The translations under genes were made by a program, and so were the position numbers. Source: Chionis minor (taxonomy: Eukaryota > Chordata > Aves > Charadriiformes > Chionididae). From it: DNA of 64,000 bases. Below are positions 52,465 to 64,000 of the stretch, in pieces. Under the pieces are notes generated by a model. It was given only the letters and a program-made list of their open reading frames with translations. It was not told where the DNA came from and ran no database searches. Each line of letters opens with the position of its first letter. Positions within the stretch are counted from its first letter, which is position 1. The DNA is taken from contig VZSF01009037.1 in assembly GCA_013398295.1 (NCBI GenBank), positions 218,862 to 282,861 of the forward strand. Direction: 5' to 3'.

Positions 52465-53012
52465 CAGACCACATCTAGAACACGGCATACTTTTTTGGCC
52501 TCCTAATTCAAGAAATACATCAATACATTGAAGCAATTTCAGTGGAGGGTGATCAAGCTAGAGCTGGAGATGGAGCTGGAGCTGGAGCTGGAGCACCTAC
52601 CCTGTGAGGAGAGGCTGAGGGAGCTGAGCTTGTTCAGCCTGGAGCAGAGATGGTTTTGGGGGGGACCTAACAGCAGCCCACAGTGCCTATGGGAAGGTCT
52701 TTAAGGAGATGGAGTGAGGCTCTTCACAGCAGTGCAGGACGGGAAGGTAAGAGACAATGGGCATAAACTGAAACAGGAGAAGTTCAGACTGGGTGTAAGG
52801 AGGAACTTTTTCCCCTGACAGACTGAGGACAGTCTGACAGTGACACTGGTTGCCCAGAGAGGTTGTGCAGCCTCCATCCATGGAGGTTTTCAAACCATGA
52901 TTGGATGAAGCCCTGAGCGGCTTGGTCTGACCTCAGAGCTGAGTGTCGTGTGATCAGGAGGCTGCACTAGACACCTCCTGAGGTTCCTTCCAGACTGTAT
53001 TATGCTATGATC
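52465..53012 (+). mobile_element. Older CR1 3'-end copy, sense orientation
   Basis: It contains CTGTGAGGAGAGGCTGAGGG, GAGCTTGTTCAGCCTGGAGC, GGTTGCCCAGAGAGGTTGTG and a CR1-like 3' end, GGTTCCTTCCAGACTGTATT followed by ATGCTATGATCC. It is more diverged from the other copies than they are from one another, and has no long open frame in CR1 sense. A GGAGCT-type hexamer has expanded at 52561-52592. Confidence 0.85.
52561..52592 (+). repeat. GAGCTG hexanucleotide repeat inside CR1
   Basis: About five GAGCTG units, one altered to GAGATG, at the point where normal CR1 copies have a single GAGCTGGAGCA. It indicates local tandem expansion after insertion. Confidence 0.75.
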
Positions 53013-56000
53013 CTTTTTTGACAATTACGGAGGTGAAAAGGACCTCTTCAGCCATCACATTCAATCTCCTAGAACTACAGGAGTATTTGAAAAGTTGTAG
53101 GAGCTTACGGAGAGGGATCTTTTATGTTTTCTGTGTAGGTCTTCTCCCCAACTTGTACAAAAGCTGCTCTTGACCACGAGGCTTTGATTTCTGTGAATCA
53201 GAAGTCAAACAGCTTGTTCTCATTTAAACCCCATTCTGATGCTGGAAAAACAAAAGAGAGCGAGAGTATTTGAATTCAGTGAGATAGCTGGCAGTGCTTT
53301 GTATCTCTGCTCTGCCAGGGCAAAGGGAGCCCTTAACTTCCCAAGCAGCCTCATACAGCTGCTGAGTGACTGACAGCATGGACCTTCGGGGAACCCACAA
53401 GTGTGGAGTAAAAGGTGGAAGAGTGTTTTTTTACAAGAGTCGGACCACTCAGGTTGGCTGTCTCTCACTTTTGTCAGGATTTACCGAAAAATGAGGAGTA
53501 TCTCACGGTTAAAGACTGAGTTGAGGGAATATGCACAGAAGTTTAAGCTTAGTCAATCTCTAGGAATTGATTTCCATTGGGAGGCCAGAGGGATAAATTC
53601 TCTATGAACACTTGCCTGAAAAGGCCCAAAGATTTCTGAGCATCAGTGAAGTGTTGTTGACTGAGCGCGAGGCTGGAAGTCATGTTGCACTGATGAGCTT
53701 AATTATGATCCTGCCCTGATTTCCTGGGAGTCTTGGAGGAGGTCAGTTCACCTTCTGGCTTCAGCTTCACCTTTGCAAATTGAGGGTAATGACAATTGTC
53801 TGTCAACCTCAGAGGGATAGTGAAGATTAATAGCGTAGGTTTTATTGTGCGGTGAATATTTAAAGTCCATTCCTACTTCAGATGTTTGTATGATTATTTC
53901 AAATCCATGGAGGTGTGTGCCTTAGAACAACCCCCATGGTAGATTCCTCAGTGTCTGATCAAAGAAACTGTTTTGGAGATGAAACAGTAGGGAATATGTA
54001 ACTTAAATTAATGGTTTCTCAAACAGTCTATGACATGCTGTTCTCTCTTCCCTTTGGAAAGCAATAGCAGAAATCTCCATCCCCAGTAGACTCTGCTCCC
54101 TTCAGCTTTTTTGTTAAAAGTGGCACGTGGGCATGTGTTCAGGACAATAGCAATTACATTGATTGGATCTCCATATCCACTGCAGAGATCTCTTAGTAAT
54201 TTTCATACCTTGTTTTCTCTGTAGCCTGACTGCTTGTGTTTGAGACATTACAAGCGTGAGTATTACTGTATTGAAGTGTCTATGCTTGGTCTGACTGGTA
54301 GGAGTGTATTTGCTGTATGTACATGGCTCTACCAATGTTGGCAGCATTATGTAGCTGGTTGCCAGAGGGATTGGATTGTCCTTGTCTAATAGTTTCACCT
54401 GATCTTGGACTGATGTTCAGCTGGCTTCAGGGCATTTTAATTATCAGCACACTTGCTATTGGACTGACCATCTCGTCTGACTACTGGCACCGTTTATGTT
54501 TGTCTCAGCCTATCAGATCTTCCTCATTAACTTCTCCGATAATATTCAGACAGAAAGTCCTAGGAACTCTTCCAGCTAATCCCCATTTTGGCTGCTGACC
54601 AAATAAGGCTTTATATGACACAACTGTAATTGCTTCATTTGTATCGTATTGATCTGCCATTAGGCAAAACACAAGCCAGCATTTCGCTAAGGCTCAAGTT
54701 ATGCAGTAGTATTTGTTGTTTGCATTCCAGTTGCAACTAGAGTTCCCACCTGGGGAATGGACCCCCTGTTTTTCCTCTCAGTCTCTGCTTCTAAATAAAA
54801 TGATGAACTTCGAAGTGCTTGCATTATAATTAGACCAAAGCTTAAGAAATCACCTCTTAGTGGGGATCTTTCTCTTTATTGCCTTCCTTCCAATAGTTCT
54901 TTATGAAAAATAACAGTATGGAGTCACAAAGAAGCGTGCATAGTTACAGAAATCTCTCATACCTCTTCTCAGTCTAAGTTTAGATCTGATGACGGTGTAT
55001 CAGCTCTGCAGATCTTAGGAATCAGTGGTCTGTTTCAGTAAAAAGCAAGCATCCATGCTGATTTCTCAGTGTCATCAATGGCTTTTGACATTGTGGCCAT
55101 GTTACTTTAATACCTTTGTGGACACTGATGTCAGCGAATGAGTTCCCTCACAAGCAAACTGCAGTTTTGCCCTATAGCTTTGCCATGTTGAGTTGCTTTC
55201 CTCACCAGGAAAAAATTAATCGATGAGCAGAGTGATTGCATTACAGCACTTTCAGTACCGTACAGTATTTGGCTTTGCAGTCATTTCAGGCTTCATTCTC
55301 ATTAAGGTGAGACTGGGACTTGGTGGCTGACAAGTCTAATCAGGCAGGCAAAAGATTGATGCTGGTTGGAAACAGCACCTAAAATAGTGGGTTTGGTTTC
55401 TAAAATAAAAATGTAGAAATTAAATTGAATCTGGTTACTCCTCAAATGCCTGAGAACAGTAATAGCAGTGAGTTCATTTTTTTCCAGTTGCAGCTGCTGA
55501 GAAGATGGCAGGAGGTTTTTTCTTTCCCTGCGGCTCTTGCCACAGACACCTTTGTCTCTGTCCTGACCCTGAGAGTGGTTAAATGCAACTCATTTTGTAT
55601 GACCCTTCTCTGAGGACGTCTTGGAAACATTAGCAGGGACAGAGGGCTTCTATCACCTTTTATAGAGCATCTTAAGCTGATGGTGAGGTAGCATGTGAAA
55701 AAGGAATACACAGTTGCTGAGCTGAGCATCTTTACTTGTTGAAGTCACTCAGTTGTGACTCCTGGTGTGATTTTACCATTTCTTAATCTTAAGATGATAT
55801 CTTTAACTAATCGGTTATTGTTATGAGACCTTGCTGCTTGCAAGGAAGAAAATGCAGCAACACATCATAAGGAGTAGAATAACAGAAAAAGAACCATGTC
55901 AATATAGTTTCTGTTATCCATCTTACCATTATATGTTCATAAAGGATGAGATTCAGCCTGGCATAAAGGAAAAATTAGAGAAGTCTAATAGTGCAATCTC

Positions 56001-56934
56001 TTCAAACATTGCAAAATTTGAACCAGTGTCCAAAAATGACAGATATGTTCAATACTGCATTAAGAAAGATGTTGGCTTTATTGTATTAGCTGATCTGCTA
56101 CCCACTGAATAGAACGTACATTTATATTGCACATTGAGACAAGGAGATGGTTAGGAACCAGAAAACCTAATCTTTGCAGTGAGTCCAACAGGATATTTTA
56201 GTTTCATGATTTGTCAGTGAGAGTCCTGACTGGTTTTGGAGGTCACAGTAACATTTCTTCTGGGCATAGGAAATTCACCCTAGGGCTGGGTCTTCCTGCA
56301 GATAAAAGCTGTGAATTGCTCGGTCCAAGGTATGGTATTTCTGCCACTGCTGGGACGTGTTGAATGGAGTGAAAAATTAGAAGCTGCTGAAACAGCTGCC
56401 ACCTGCTTTGTGCTGGAAGATTTTGATGTGGTAAAATCTTCCTCTGTGTAGGGTGGCCAGAGTCTGTGATCTTACTAGGCTGTCTAGTAATCCATCAGTC
56501 ATATCAAACAGATTGAGATGGATGTAAAGAAGGAACGACTTTCTAAGTTACAAGGTACCACACTGTATTTCCATTCAGTAAGCACTGAATTGCATCCAAA
56601 AGAGGTACATTTTTCCTAGCCTCGTTCTGAATGAAAATAGTCACTCCATGGCATTCAGAAGCATAAACTTAAAATGCCTTACAAATACGGCTAAGATACT
56701 ATGTAAAAGAAAATTTAAATCTACTGTCCAACTTCAGTAATGATGAATAATGTTTTAAATCCTGTTAAAATCAAGTCAACCATTCGAAAAACAAGTAGAT
56801 AATTTGTGCAGACAGTAAACTGCAGTGTTTGGCTTTTTCTTGTGGATGGAGCGGGGTGAGGAGTCTCAACGACACATGCCTGGGTAACGTGACATAATGT
56901 CACTTAGACAGCCTGCACTAATGCAGACTACGTC

Positions 56935-56971
56935 GGAGAGGAGAGGAGAGGAGAGGAGAGGAGAGGAGAGG
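56935..56971 (+). repeat. GGAGA pentanucleotide microsatellite
   Basis: About seven perfect GGAGA units, all purine on the + strand. It is likely length-polymorphic. Confidence 0.92.
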
Positions 56972-59900
56972 GACAGCATGAGACCTGTAGAGTGTCACAG
57001 CTGTGGCCCCCACTATAAGCCATTACTGCCTGTCTTTCAGCAGCACGAATCCAACACGGATGGAACCTCTGCCTGGCACTGAACCACGTTCTGTGCCCCA
57101 CCACAAAACCCCTGCTGCCCGTGCCAATACTACCATTTGCTCTCAGCTGAGGGCCCCTAAATTTAGGATTTACTGGAGAGGCGGGTGAAACAGCATCCAG
57201 ACACCCTGCTGTGACACAACCATGAGTCGAGATCTGCTTTACCTAAGGTGCAAAAAGGCGAAAGGCTTTCTACCAGCCGTGCCAGAGGTGAATGTTACCC
57301 CATCTGAAAATATTAAGTATTTGGGGGGCATGTATTTAAAAATGCTCCTTTTGCACACCTCAAATTTTAAAATATTGTAAGTGCTTTCAGCAATATTAAA
57401 TGTATAAAAATCATAAAGGGCTCGGGATTCCTAATGTTTCTGAGGTGAGAGAGAGTCTTGAGGCAGTTGGCGGTGGGCTAAGCTTATCCTCAGAGGAATT
57501 CCTGCAGTGTGGAGTGGTGTTACACCAGCACTCAGACACTTCCAAAAAATCCCACTCAAGCCTTTATGACATGTATTTTGAGTTGCTGGTGTTGGACTGC
57601 AGCAGCCTATTTGCGTGATCCTGCTTATGCTGCAACCAGCAAGAAAAATTGTACTTTGAAAAGGGGTACTGTTCAATGAGAACAGGATTAGATAGTCATT
57701 AGTGAAAATTAAAAAAGCTCAGAGTTGAGAGAAACCAGTGTTTCTGCTTCTACTAAAGACTGTATACTGAATGAATATGAACAGTTACTCTAGGGACAAT
57801 TTAATGTGTTTTTTATTTACAGCAAAGCTTTGTATGAAGCGGAGAAACAAGCAGAGTTGCCTTCCTGGGTCAACTGCTGTTGTTTTTACATAAGCAAAAT
57901 ATATATTTAATTGCTTGTGCCAAGAAGTGTTTGCATACTGTAATTGGAACATCTAGCTGCAAAACAGCTTTCAATTTATATAAATATTTTAAACTACAGC
58001 CATCAGACTTCTAGCTGGTGTAAATTGTCAGAACTTCTTTGAATTCAAAGTAGCTGTGGCAATTTTTAACAGCAGTGGGTCTCCCATTAATTGGAACTCC
58101 TGCTGATCCTCAAGGTGTCAGTTTGGCTCATATTTGTTTACAAAGCTCAGTTCAAGTAACTAAGCTGCATACTTAGGATATACATAGAAGCTGTAAATAC
58201 TCAGTGCCTCTGGAAATTAACCATCTTATTTGGATGGCTAAGTGAAGAGCATTATACTTATTTTAATTAGCCACAACTCAAAAGCATTTCAATGCTGCTT
58301 TAAATTTTCCATCTCTAGACAAAGAATAGCAATATAGACACACTCTTGTAAAGATACTTTATTCTTAGCACTTGCAGAATATTTTGAGATATTGTTCTGG
58401 AAGAGGTGTTTGAAATGCAGTTGGACAGGGGATTTTGAAATAACATTTATAAATGGTATTTTCTACTGCAGCACGCAACCTGCCCATAGCTTTTTTGCAT
58501 GACTTGGCTTTCTGCAGACCAGTCAGTTCCTCAGGGGTACGTGGGTTTTGCAAGGTGGAATTCAAGAGGCGCCTACTGTCCTCACTGTGGGTCCTCAGCT
58601 GGGTCTGGGCACTCAACTGAGATGGCCCATCACATCCTTTCTGTGATAAGCATGTATATAGCAATGGAAGAGGTTAGCAGGAAAGCCTGAGAATCCCATT
58701 GCAGAAGAGTTAATATTGCTTTGAAGACCCACAACTTGAATGCTAGTGGTTTTTTTATTTAATATAAATGCTGGGCAAGCTCTCAGAGCAAGTGCCAAGG
58801 ACTCTGTTTTGTTTGAACCATAAACTACATGTGAAAATGTCTTGATAAGTGCTGTGCACATAATTTGAATACAATTTTCTCATACAAATAGCATTGTAGC
58901 ATGCAAACCTTCATAAATACCAGTAAAAAAATTCTTCCTATAAATTTTTGAACATGTTTAAAAAAACATTATTTCAAAGTTGGCCTTTTGTCATTAAAAT
59001 TTAGGTTGTTTTTCTTGTAAAAATGCTCTTGCATTAACTCTCTTTTTTAATATCTGCATTATTGATCCTTTAAGCCTTCTGAGTACAGAATGATATAAGC
59101 TTTGGCTACATGTTCCTCATTAACAGAGTGCTTGTTTCATTCCTAATTTATTAAACATATTCAGCCAGTGCCATGCAGCTTTACACTTAATTTCTCTTGA
59201 TGAATTGTCAAACACCCTTAAACTGTGCTGCATATGTGTCATGTTACAATCTGCCATCAGCACTTTTCAAAACATGGTTGAGATAAACAGCTCAGAAGCT
59301 GAGCAGGTTTTAATTTTTTGCTTGGTAAGGTTACATTTTAATTTAAAATCATTTGAACGGACTATACGAACAAGCTTTAAAAATGCATCCGCTTGTGTTT
59401 CACTAAATACGTCTGAGACAGATCCTCAGGTGCATCCTGGGAGCACTAGGTTGTGCGGCGAGGGGATGCTCTTGGGCAGCTGTGGCCTCCCCTTCCCAAG
59501 CCTCCTGGGCTGGATACAGATTAGGTCATGAGAGAATAACTGTGATTCGCATCACTGAAATAAGGTCACCGAACTCGGCTACCCCAGGCTGTCGCTCTGC
59601 CTTGTCCCAGGGGAGGATACCCTCCAGCCTGCGCCAGGAGCGCTGAGGGGCTTGTCTGGCAGACGGCTGCGTCAGCAGGTAGCTGCAGGGAGAGACGTCC
59701 AAAGTGCAAGGAAGAAAATGAGCTTTGAGTTGTTTGAGATGCGTCATCAATTGCTGACACGTCGCTGGCTGTGACATTGTGACCTTGGGAAAGCTTGTTC
59801 CTTTAGTGAACTCCTCCTCCAGGTGCACCACTGCATCCATGGCTTCACTTCCCATTGTGCACTAGTTTACTGATCCCCACTTCATTCCAGGCACTATGTA

Positions 59901-62567
59901 GACACAGTAGTATGTCTACAACAAACTCGTATGACTAAGTAGTCCTGGATTTTACTAGAAAAAAAGGGAATACCTGTATTTTGCCAGTTGGTCTGCACCT
60001 TGCATATGGCCCACCTATGGTGCTTTGGTCATTTAACATTCGTGTACTCTTTGTTTGAAATTTGCTGTACGTTCAGAGAACCTAAGGTTAAACGGAGGTT
60101 GCATCCCTCCCCACGCTCTGTCTGCTAAGTGACTGAGCAGTTTGTGAGGCTTTCAAAGCCCTGCGAGAAGAGTTTGTGAAAAGCCTTTCAGAGGGTTGGG
60201 GTCTCTGCTTCTGCCTCAGTAACCGCAGTGGTGGCACCAGCCGTTCTCAGATGATAGGCTCCGCAATACGGCTGTGGTTTAAACAAAGCTGCGTCTGTGT
60301 ATGTAGAGTCTCATTAGTGAGTCGTGTTATTTTTGCACATCCTGCTTGTTCATTATTTCAAGCAAACAACATCGCCGATGCTAAGCAGTGAAACAACAGT
60401 GCCGCCGTCTGTAAAGATAATGGCAGAATTTCACCAAGAATCTGCCCAGAATTCAGGGAAATATTTTGCTGTCTAACGTGCTAGTTACACAGAACTTAAA
60501 TGCCTATGTTCAGGAAAGGGATTCAAGAAAATGTCAAATGTGTTTAAATAGTTAAGGCATTTAAGTTTTCCTGACAAAACTCTACTGGTTGCCTAAAAGG
60601 TGGTTATTAAATGTTCCCAGCACTGATCCTGCCTTTGTTGCAATGAGTACTTAGGGACCTGTCTGCGCCTTTAGGCCATTTCGTATTCCAAACCAGGTGT
60701 TTTGTGATCTGACTTCACGGAGGGGATCTCCTCTGCCACGTGTGCTCAGGCCAGGGCTGACTTCTCTGAATTGCATTTGTGGGTGGTGCTGAGTGGTGCT
60801 GATGGGTGATGGTTTCCATCCATCCTGTGAACCACTGTGTATCCAGGGATTTGGGGAGCCGAAAGACTTAGACAATAAGCAGTTGTGGCTGAGACCGTGA
60901 ATACTTGTTCAAATCTAATCAAGCTGGAGAGCACCTTTTCTACTTACTGCATGTATTTATGCTTTGGGCTTTAGGTTGTTGAAAACAGGCTTGATTTTAC
61001 CATGTAAGATTAATTTCATGTTTTAGTTTCTGGTTTGTTAGAGATACTGCATTGCTGTGATGAAATAGGTGCTTACAGGGGTACATTAGGCAGAATTTGT
61101 TCCCCCCTCCTATGCTGTTTCCCTATGCCTGTCTCAGACTTCCAGCAATGCTTGTGCTGTTGGCTGCTGCGGTCCCTAGCCTGGACCTCTGTCTCATTCC
61201 CTCATGGTGCAGGGACCTTTGTGTGCCTCTGTCAGCCTTGGAGATGCCCCTCCTGGACTTCAGCATGTAATAAATTGCTAGGTACCACAGCATTGTATGC
61301 CACAGCATTCAGGTCGTTTGTTGAACGCCTGCCTCTCTGCTCCACATGGACTGAAGTTCAGTGGATGAGTGGTCTGTTAACCATCACTATGATCCAAACT
61401 CACTGGAATTCAAAGCAGACCTCTCTGCCAGCTTCCCTGGGCTTTAGGCTAGCACCCCACTGCAGTTCTTTTGGGTGGCAGATGAATTATTCCTGTCTGA
61501 AGTCAGATATTATTTTGCAATAGTTGCACTGTTATCTGTCTGTACAGTTTTATCTTTTGCTAAATGTGAAAGGCGGTTGGCACAAGTAGGCTCTTTATAA
61601 AAAAAAGTGACACTGATTAACGTTTTAAACTGCTTATTACTATTTACTTACGGGGAGACGGAAAGTGATTTTAAATGAGTGAGAAGGATTTAATTATCAT
61701 CAAGTTTTTCATACTGTAATTCTATAGGCAGCTTAAAAAAAAAGCTGTGATTCATACATTGAAATCACTGTCCATGCACTCAAGCAGTTGTGAAGTGAGG
61801 TATCACTGTAATGGAAGGGCTGCAGTTTTGGCTGAACCGGCTTGATTATTGCATATGAGGACTCTGTTTTCTTCTGAGTAATGGGATAGGCAGGGTTGTG
61901 CACTGACAGCAAGGATTAAGAGTCAAATATTAGAGCACTTGCCTGCTTTCTACTACTAAACCCTTACTCTTGCAAAGATTTCAATTCCTTTATTGAGGAA
62001 CACATTGTTCTTCGTGGGAGCTTTGACTACGTGTTGTATTGAGGATACAGTCCTATTTCTTAATGACGAAAGAACGGTTTCTGCCACAGATATTCAAGTT
62101 TCAAAATGCCTTCCTCTGTGACAGAATGAAGCACTGTCTAGGATGAGTATGGGTGATCTAGCCTGGCTCTGAGGTCTCAGGTATATAATTTTCACTGTAG
62201 TCACCATTGCACCTCTTGAGATCTGAGTTACAACATTTCTGCAGGAGATACAGCAGTGTTGAGCAAAGGTTCTCTGTGTTTTGCTGACCAGAAGGAAATT
62301 ACTTATTTCCACATGTTGAAGTGGACCTGGATAACAAAGCAACAGAGAAAGCAGTGTGAAACTAACCTGGTTTTACATGGCCTACTAGACATGATGAGGA
62401 CATTAATGTGTTACATTTATAAACACTACAGTTTAATTTCAGAGCAATGATCGCAGCTTAAATCCACGTTTACTTCTTCATCCTTTTTATTTCCATTTCT
62501 CTATTGTGCTGTGAAACTGTCTATGGATATGGCTAATAACCCAGCTAAATAACCCTCTCATGAATGG

Positions 62568-62588
62568 GTTTAATTTATTTATTTATTA
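62568..62588. repeat. TTTA microsatellite
   Basis: TTTAATTTATTTATTTATTAC, about four TTTA units. Confidence 0.7.
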
Positions 62589-64000
62589 CTCAGGATTACT
62601 ATCAACCAGCTGCAGCATCTCTAAATTACTGTGGGAAAATTTTCCTCGATAATCATTAATGCTTTGAAAGATAAATTTGAACATTTGGCAAGTGAAAAAG
62701 CTCTTTCCCTTCAACATGGAAATTAAACATGAAAACTTAGATCAGTTGTCAAAAAAAATCACCTAGTTGTTTTTTATTCATTTTAGAATATCCAAATAAA
62801 ATATCTAAGTAGACATTAACTTGTAAAGCTTGGAAAAAAGGTTGTAGGTTATCAGGTAACATCCTCACCCAAAATAAGATAAAGATTGTAAAAAAACCCA
62901 ATTTTTGAAGGATTTTAACATAAGGACTTTGTCTAATTCAGTGAGCTTTAGTGTTCATACTTGAGAGACTACAGCTTAGAGGAAATATTATGAAGATGCT
63001 TTAACAGATAGACTGATTGATAGGGCTTCCCATCTGCTTAAAAATAAGACTGTGCTTAAGTGGCTCCTTGAATTGAGAGTTAGTGGTATTCCTTGAGATA
63101 CATTTCATTTTTCATGGGAGTGATCACTCCTGCCTACATCTCTAGCACTGTCAAAGCAGCTGTTTATGTTATTGCTACCCAGTGTGACAATTAGACACAG
63201 CAGCATTAAATTAGACATTGGTTTGGTTCCTGTTGAAGCAAGAAGGTGTTTTTGTCTATGACTTTGTACACAGCAGGCTCAAGCTATATATCTGGGCCAT
63301 TTTCAGAGTAAGTAATGTTGCTCAGCATCAAAGAAATGGTGTTTCTAGGATCATCTGTCATCTATGGCTCAGTCCCAATGTCCTTACAAACGTCAAATTT
63401 ACATTTAGTGAACTGGAAATTTGTCTGTAAAGTGGCAAGGCCGGCCACAGAGTTACCTTTCTGAATGGGGCAAACAGGCCAAACGCGTAGGCTTTGTAAC
63501 TAAAACGTGAGTGGGAAAAATCGGTAGTAAATATGACTGGTTCAAAAGCAATTGCTTCCAAGAACAAAAGGGACAAATGAACAATTTCATTCCACTTTTG
63601 CAATTGCTCCTCTCCCTCTGGAGTGTGAACCATAATTAGAGCCCTTATACAAAATCACATTTGTCAGCCTGGCTGCTAAATTCCCCTTAAAGCTTTATCC
63701 ACAAAGAGCAGTCTGTTATCACTCCCACTACAGCCTACAGTTCTCATTTTCACTTTCAGGGACAGACAAGCAATTACTTTATCTGTATTGAAAATCTCAT
63801 ATAAATGTAACTACAGTAAAGCTAGGTAAAGTCAGTTTTACGCACAAGCAGTTTCCAAATTTCATGACCAGCTAGCAAAGACTTGTTTCGCTTCCAGCGG
63901 GAGCTATATGAAAAGCTGTTACCAGAAGACCATGAAGGCATGTCCTGAAGCTGACATTTGTCCCACAAACAGGGTCAATGTTGTAAGGAATGCACCATAA

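Noticed and set aside
61035..61523. 162-codon plus-strand frame as a gene
   Set aside because: Cys/Trp-rich composition without any recognisable domain and no transcript signals; consistent with a chance frame in a GC-richer patch.

Overview
The window is vertebrate nuclear DNA, almost certainly from a bird. It carries several CR1 non-LTR retrotransposon copies of the avian type, one avian-style solo endogenous-retrovirus LTR, modest intron sizes and AT-rich unique sequence. I cannot resolve the order or species. There is no prokaryotic content, no CRISPR array and no second host gene that I can support.

The only host gene recognised is GRIA4 (GluA4, an AMPA-type ionotropic glutamate receptor subunit) on the + strand. 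Nine consecutive coding exons are present, corresponding to exons 5-13 in the usual AMPA-receptor numbering: 2210-2263, 5135-5293, 8988-9155, 10807-10911, 19167-19277, 27780-27986, 33485-33855, 35191-35389 and 40495-40742. They total 1622 coding bases, that is 540 complete codons plus two bases, in one uninterrupted frame. Every intron has AG/GT borders and the exon phases agree with one another. The encoded part runs from the second half of the amino-terminal domain, through the linker and glutamate-binding lobe S1, M1, the M2 pore loop and M3, to most of lobe S2, stopping at the R/G editing site. Exons 1-4 lie upstream of the window. The flip/flop exons, M4 and the C-tail lie beyond its right edge, so the last 23.3 kb is a single unfinished intron.

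The best functional non-coding element is the R/G RNA-editing hairpin at 40736-40802. It straddles the exon 13 donor splice site, and the predicted edited A (40741) sits opposite a C in the folded stem. The Q/R-site codon in the pore loop is CAA (Gln, 33830-33832), as expected for GRIA4.

Repeats: solo LTR 94-798; CR1 copies at 3479-4390 (-, interrupted by a 256-N gap), 6319-8150 (-), 13070-15737 (+), 18025-18140 (-), 51467-51925 (-) and 52465-53012 (+); several homopolymers and microsatellites, including a 17-G run at 48300-48316 and a GGAGA tract at 56935-56971. CR1 copies in opposite orientation flank exons 7 and 8, and another opposed pair lies in intron 13. Both could form intramolecular RNA duplexes. 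All CR1 coding sequence is broken. I did not find a previously undescribed gene system; the notable points are RNA-level regulatory structures within GRIA4.
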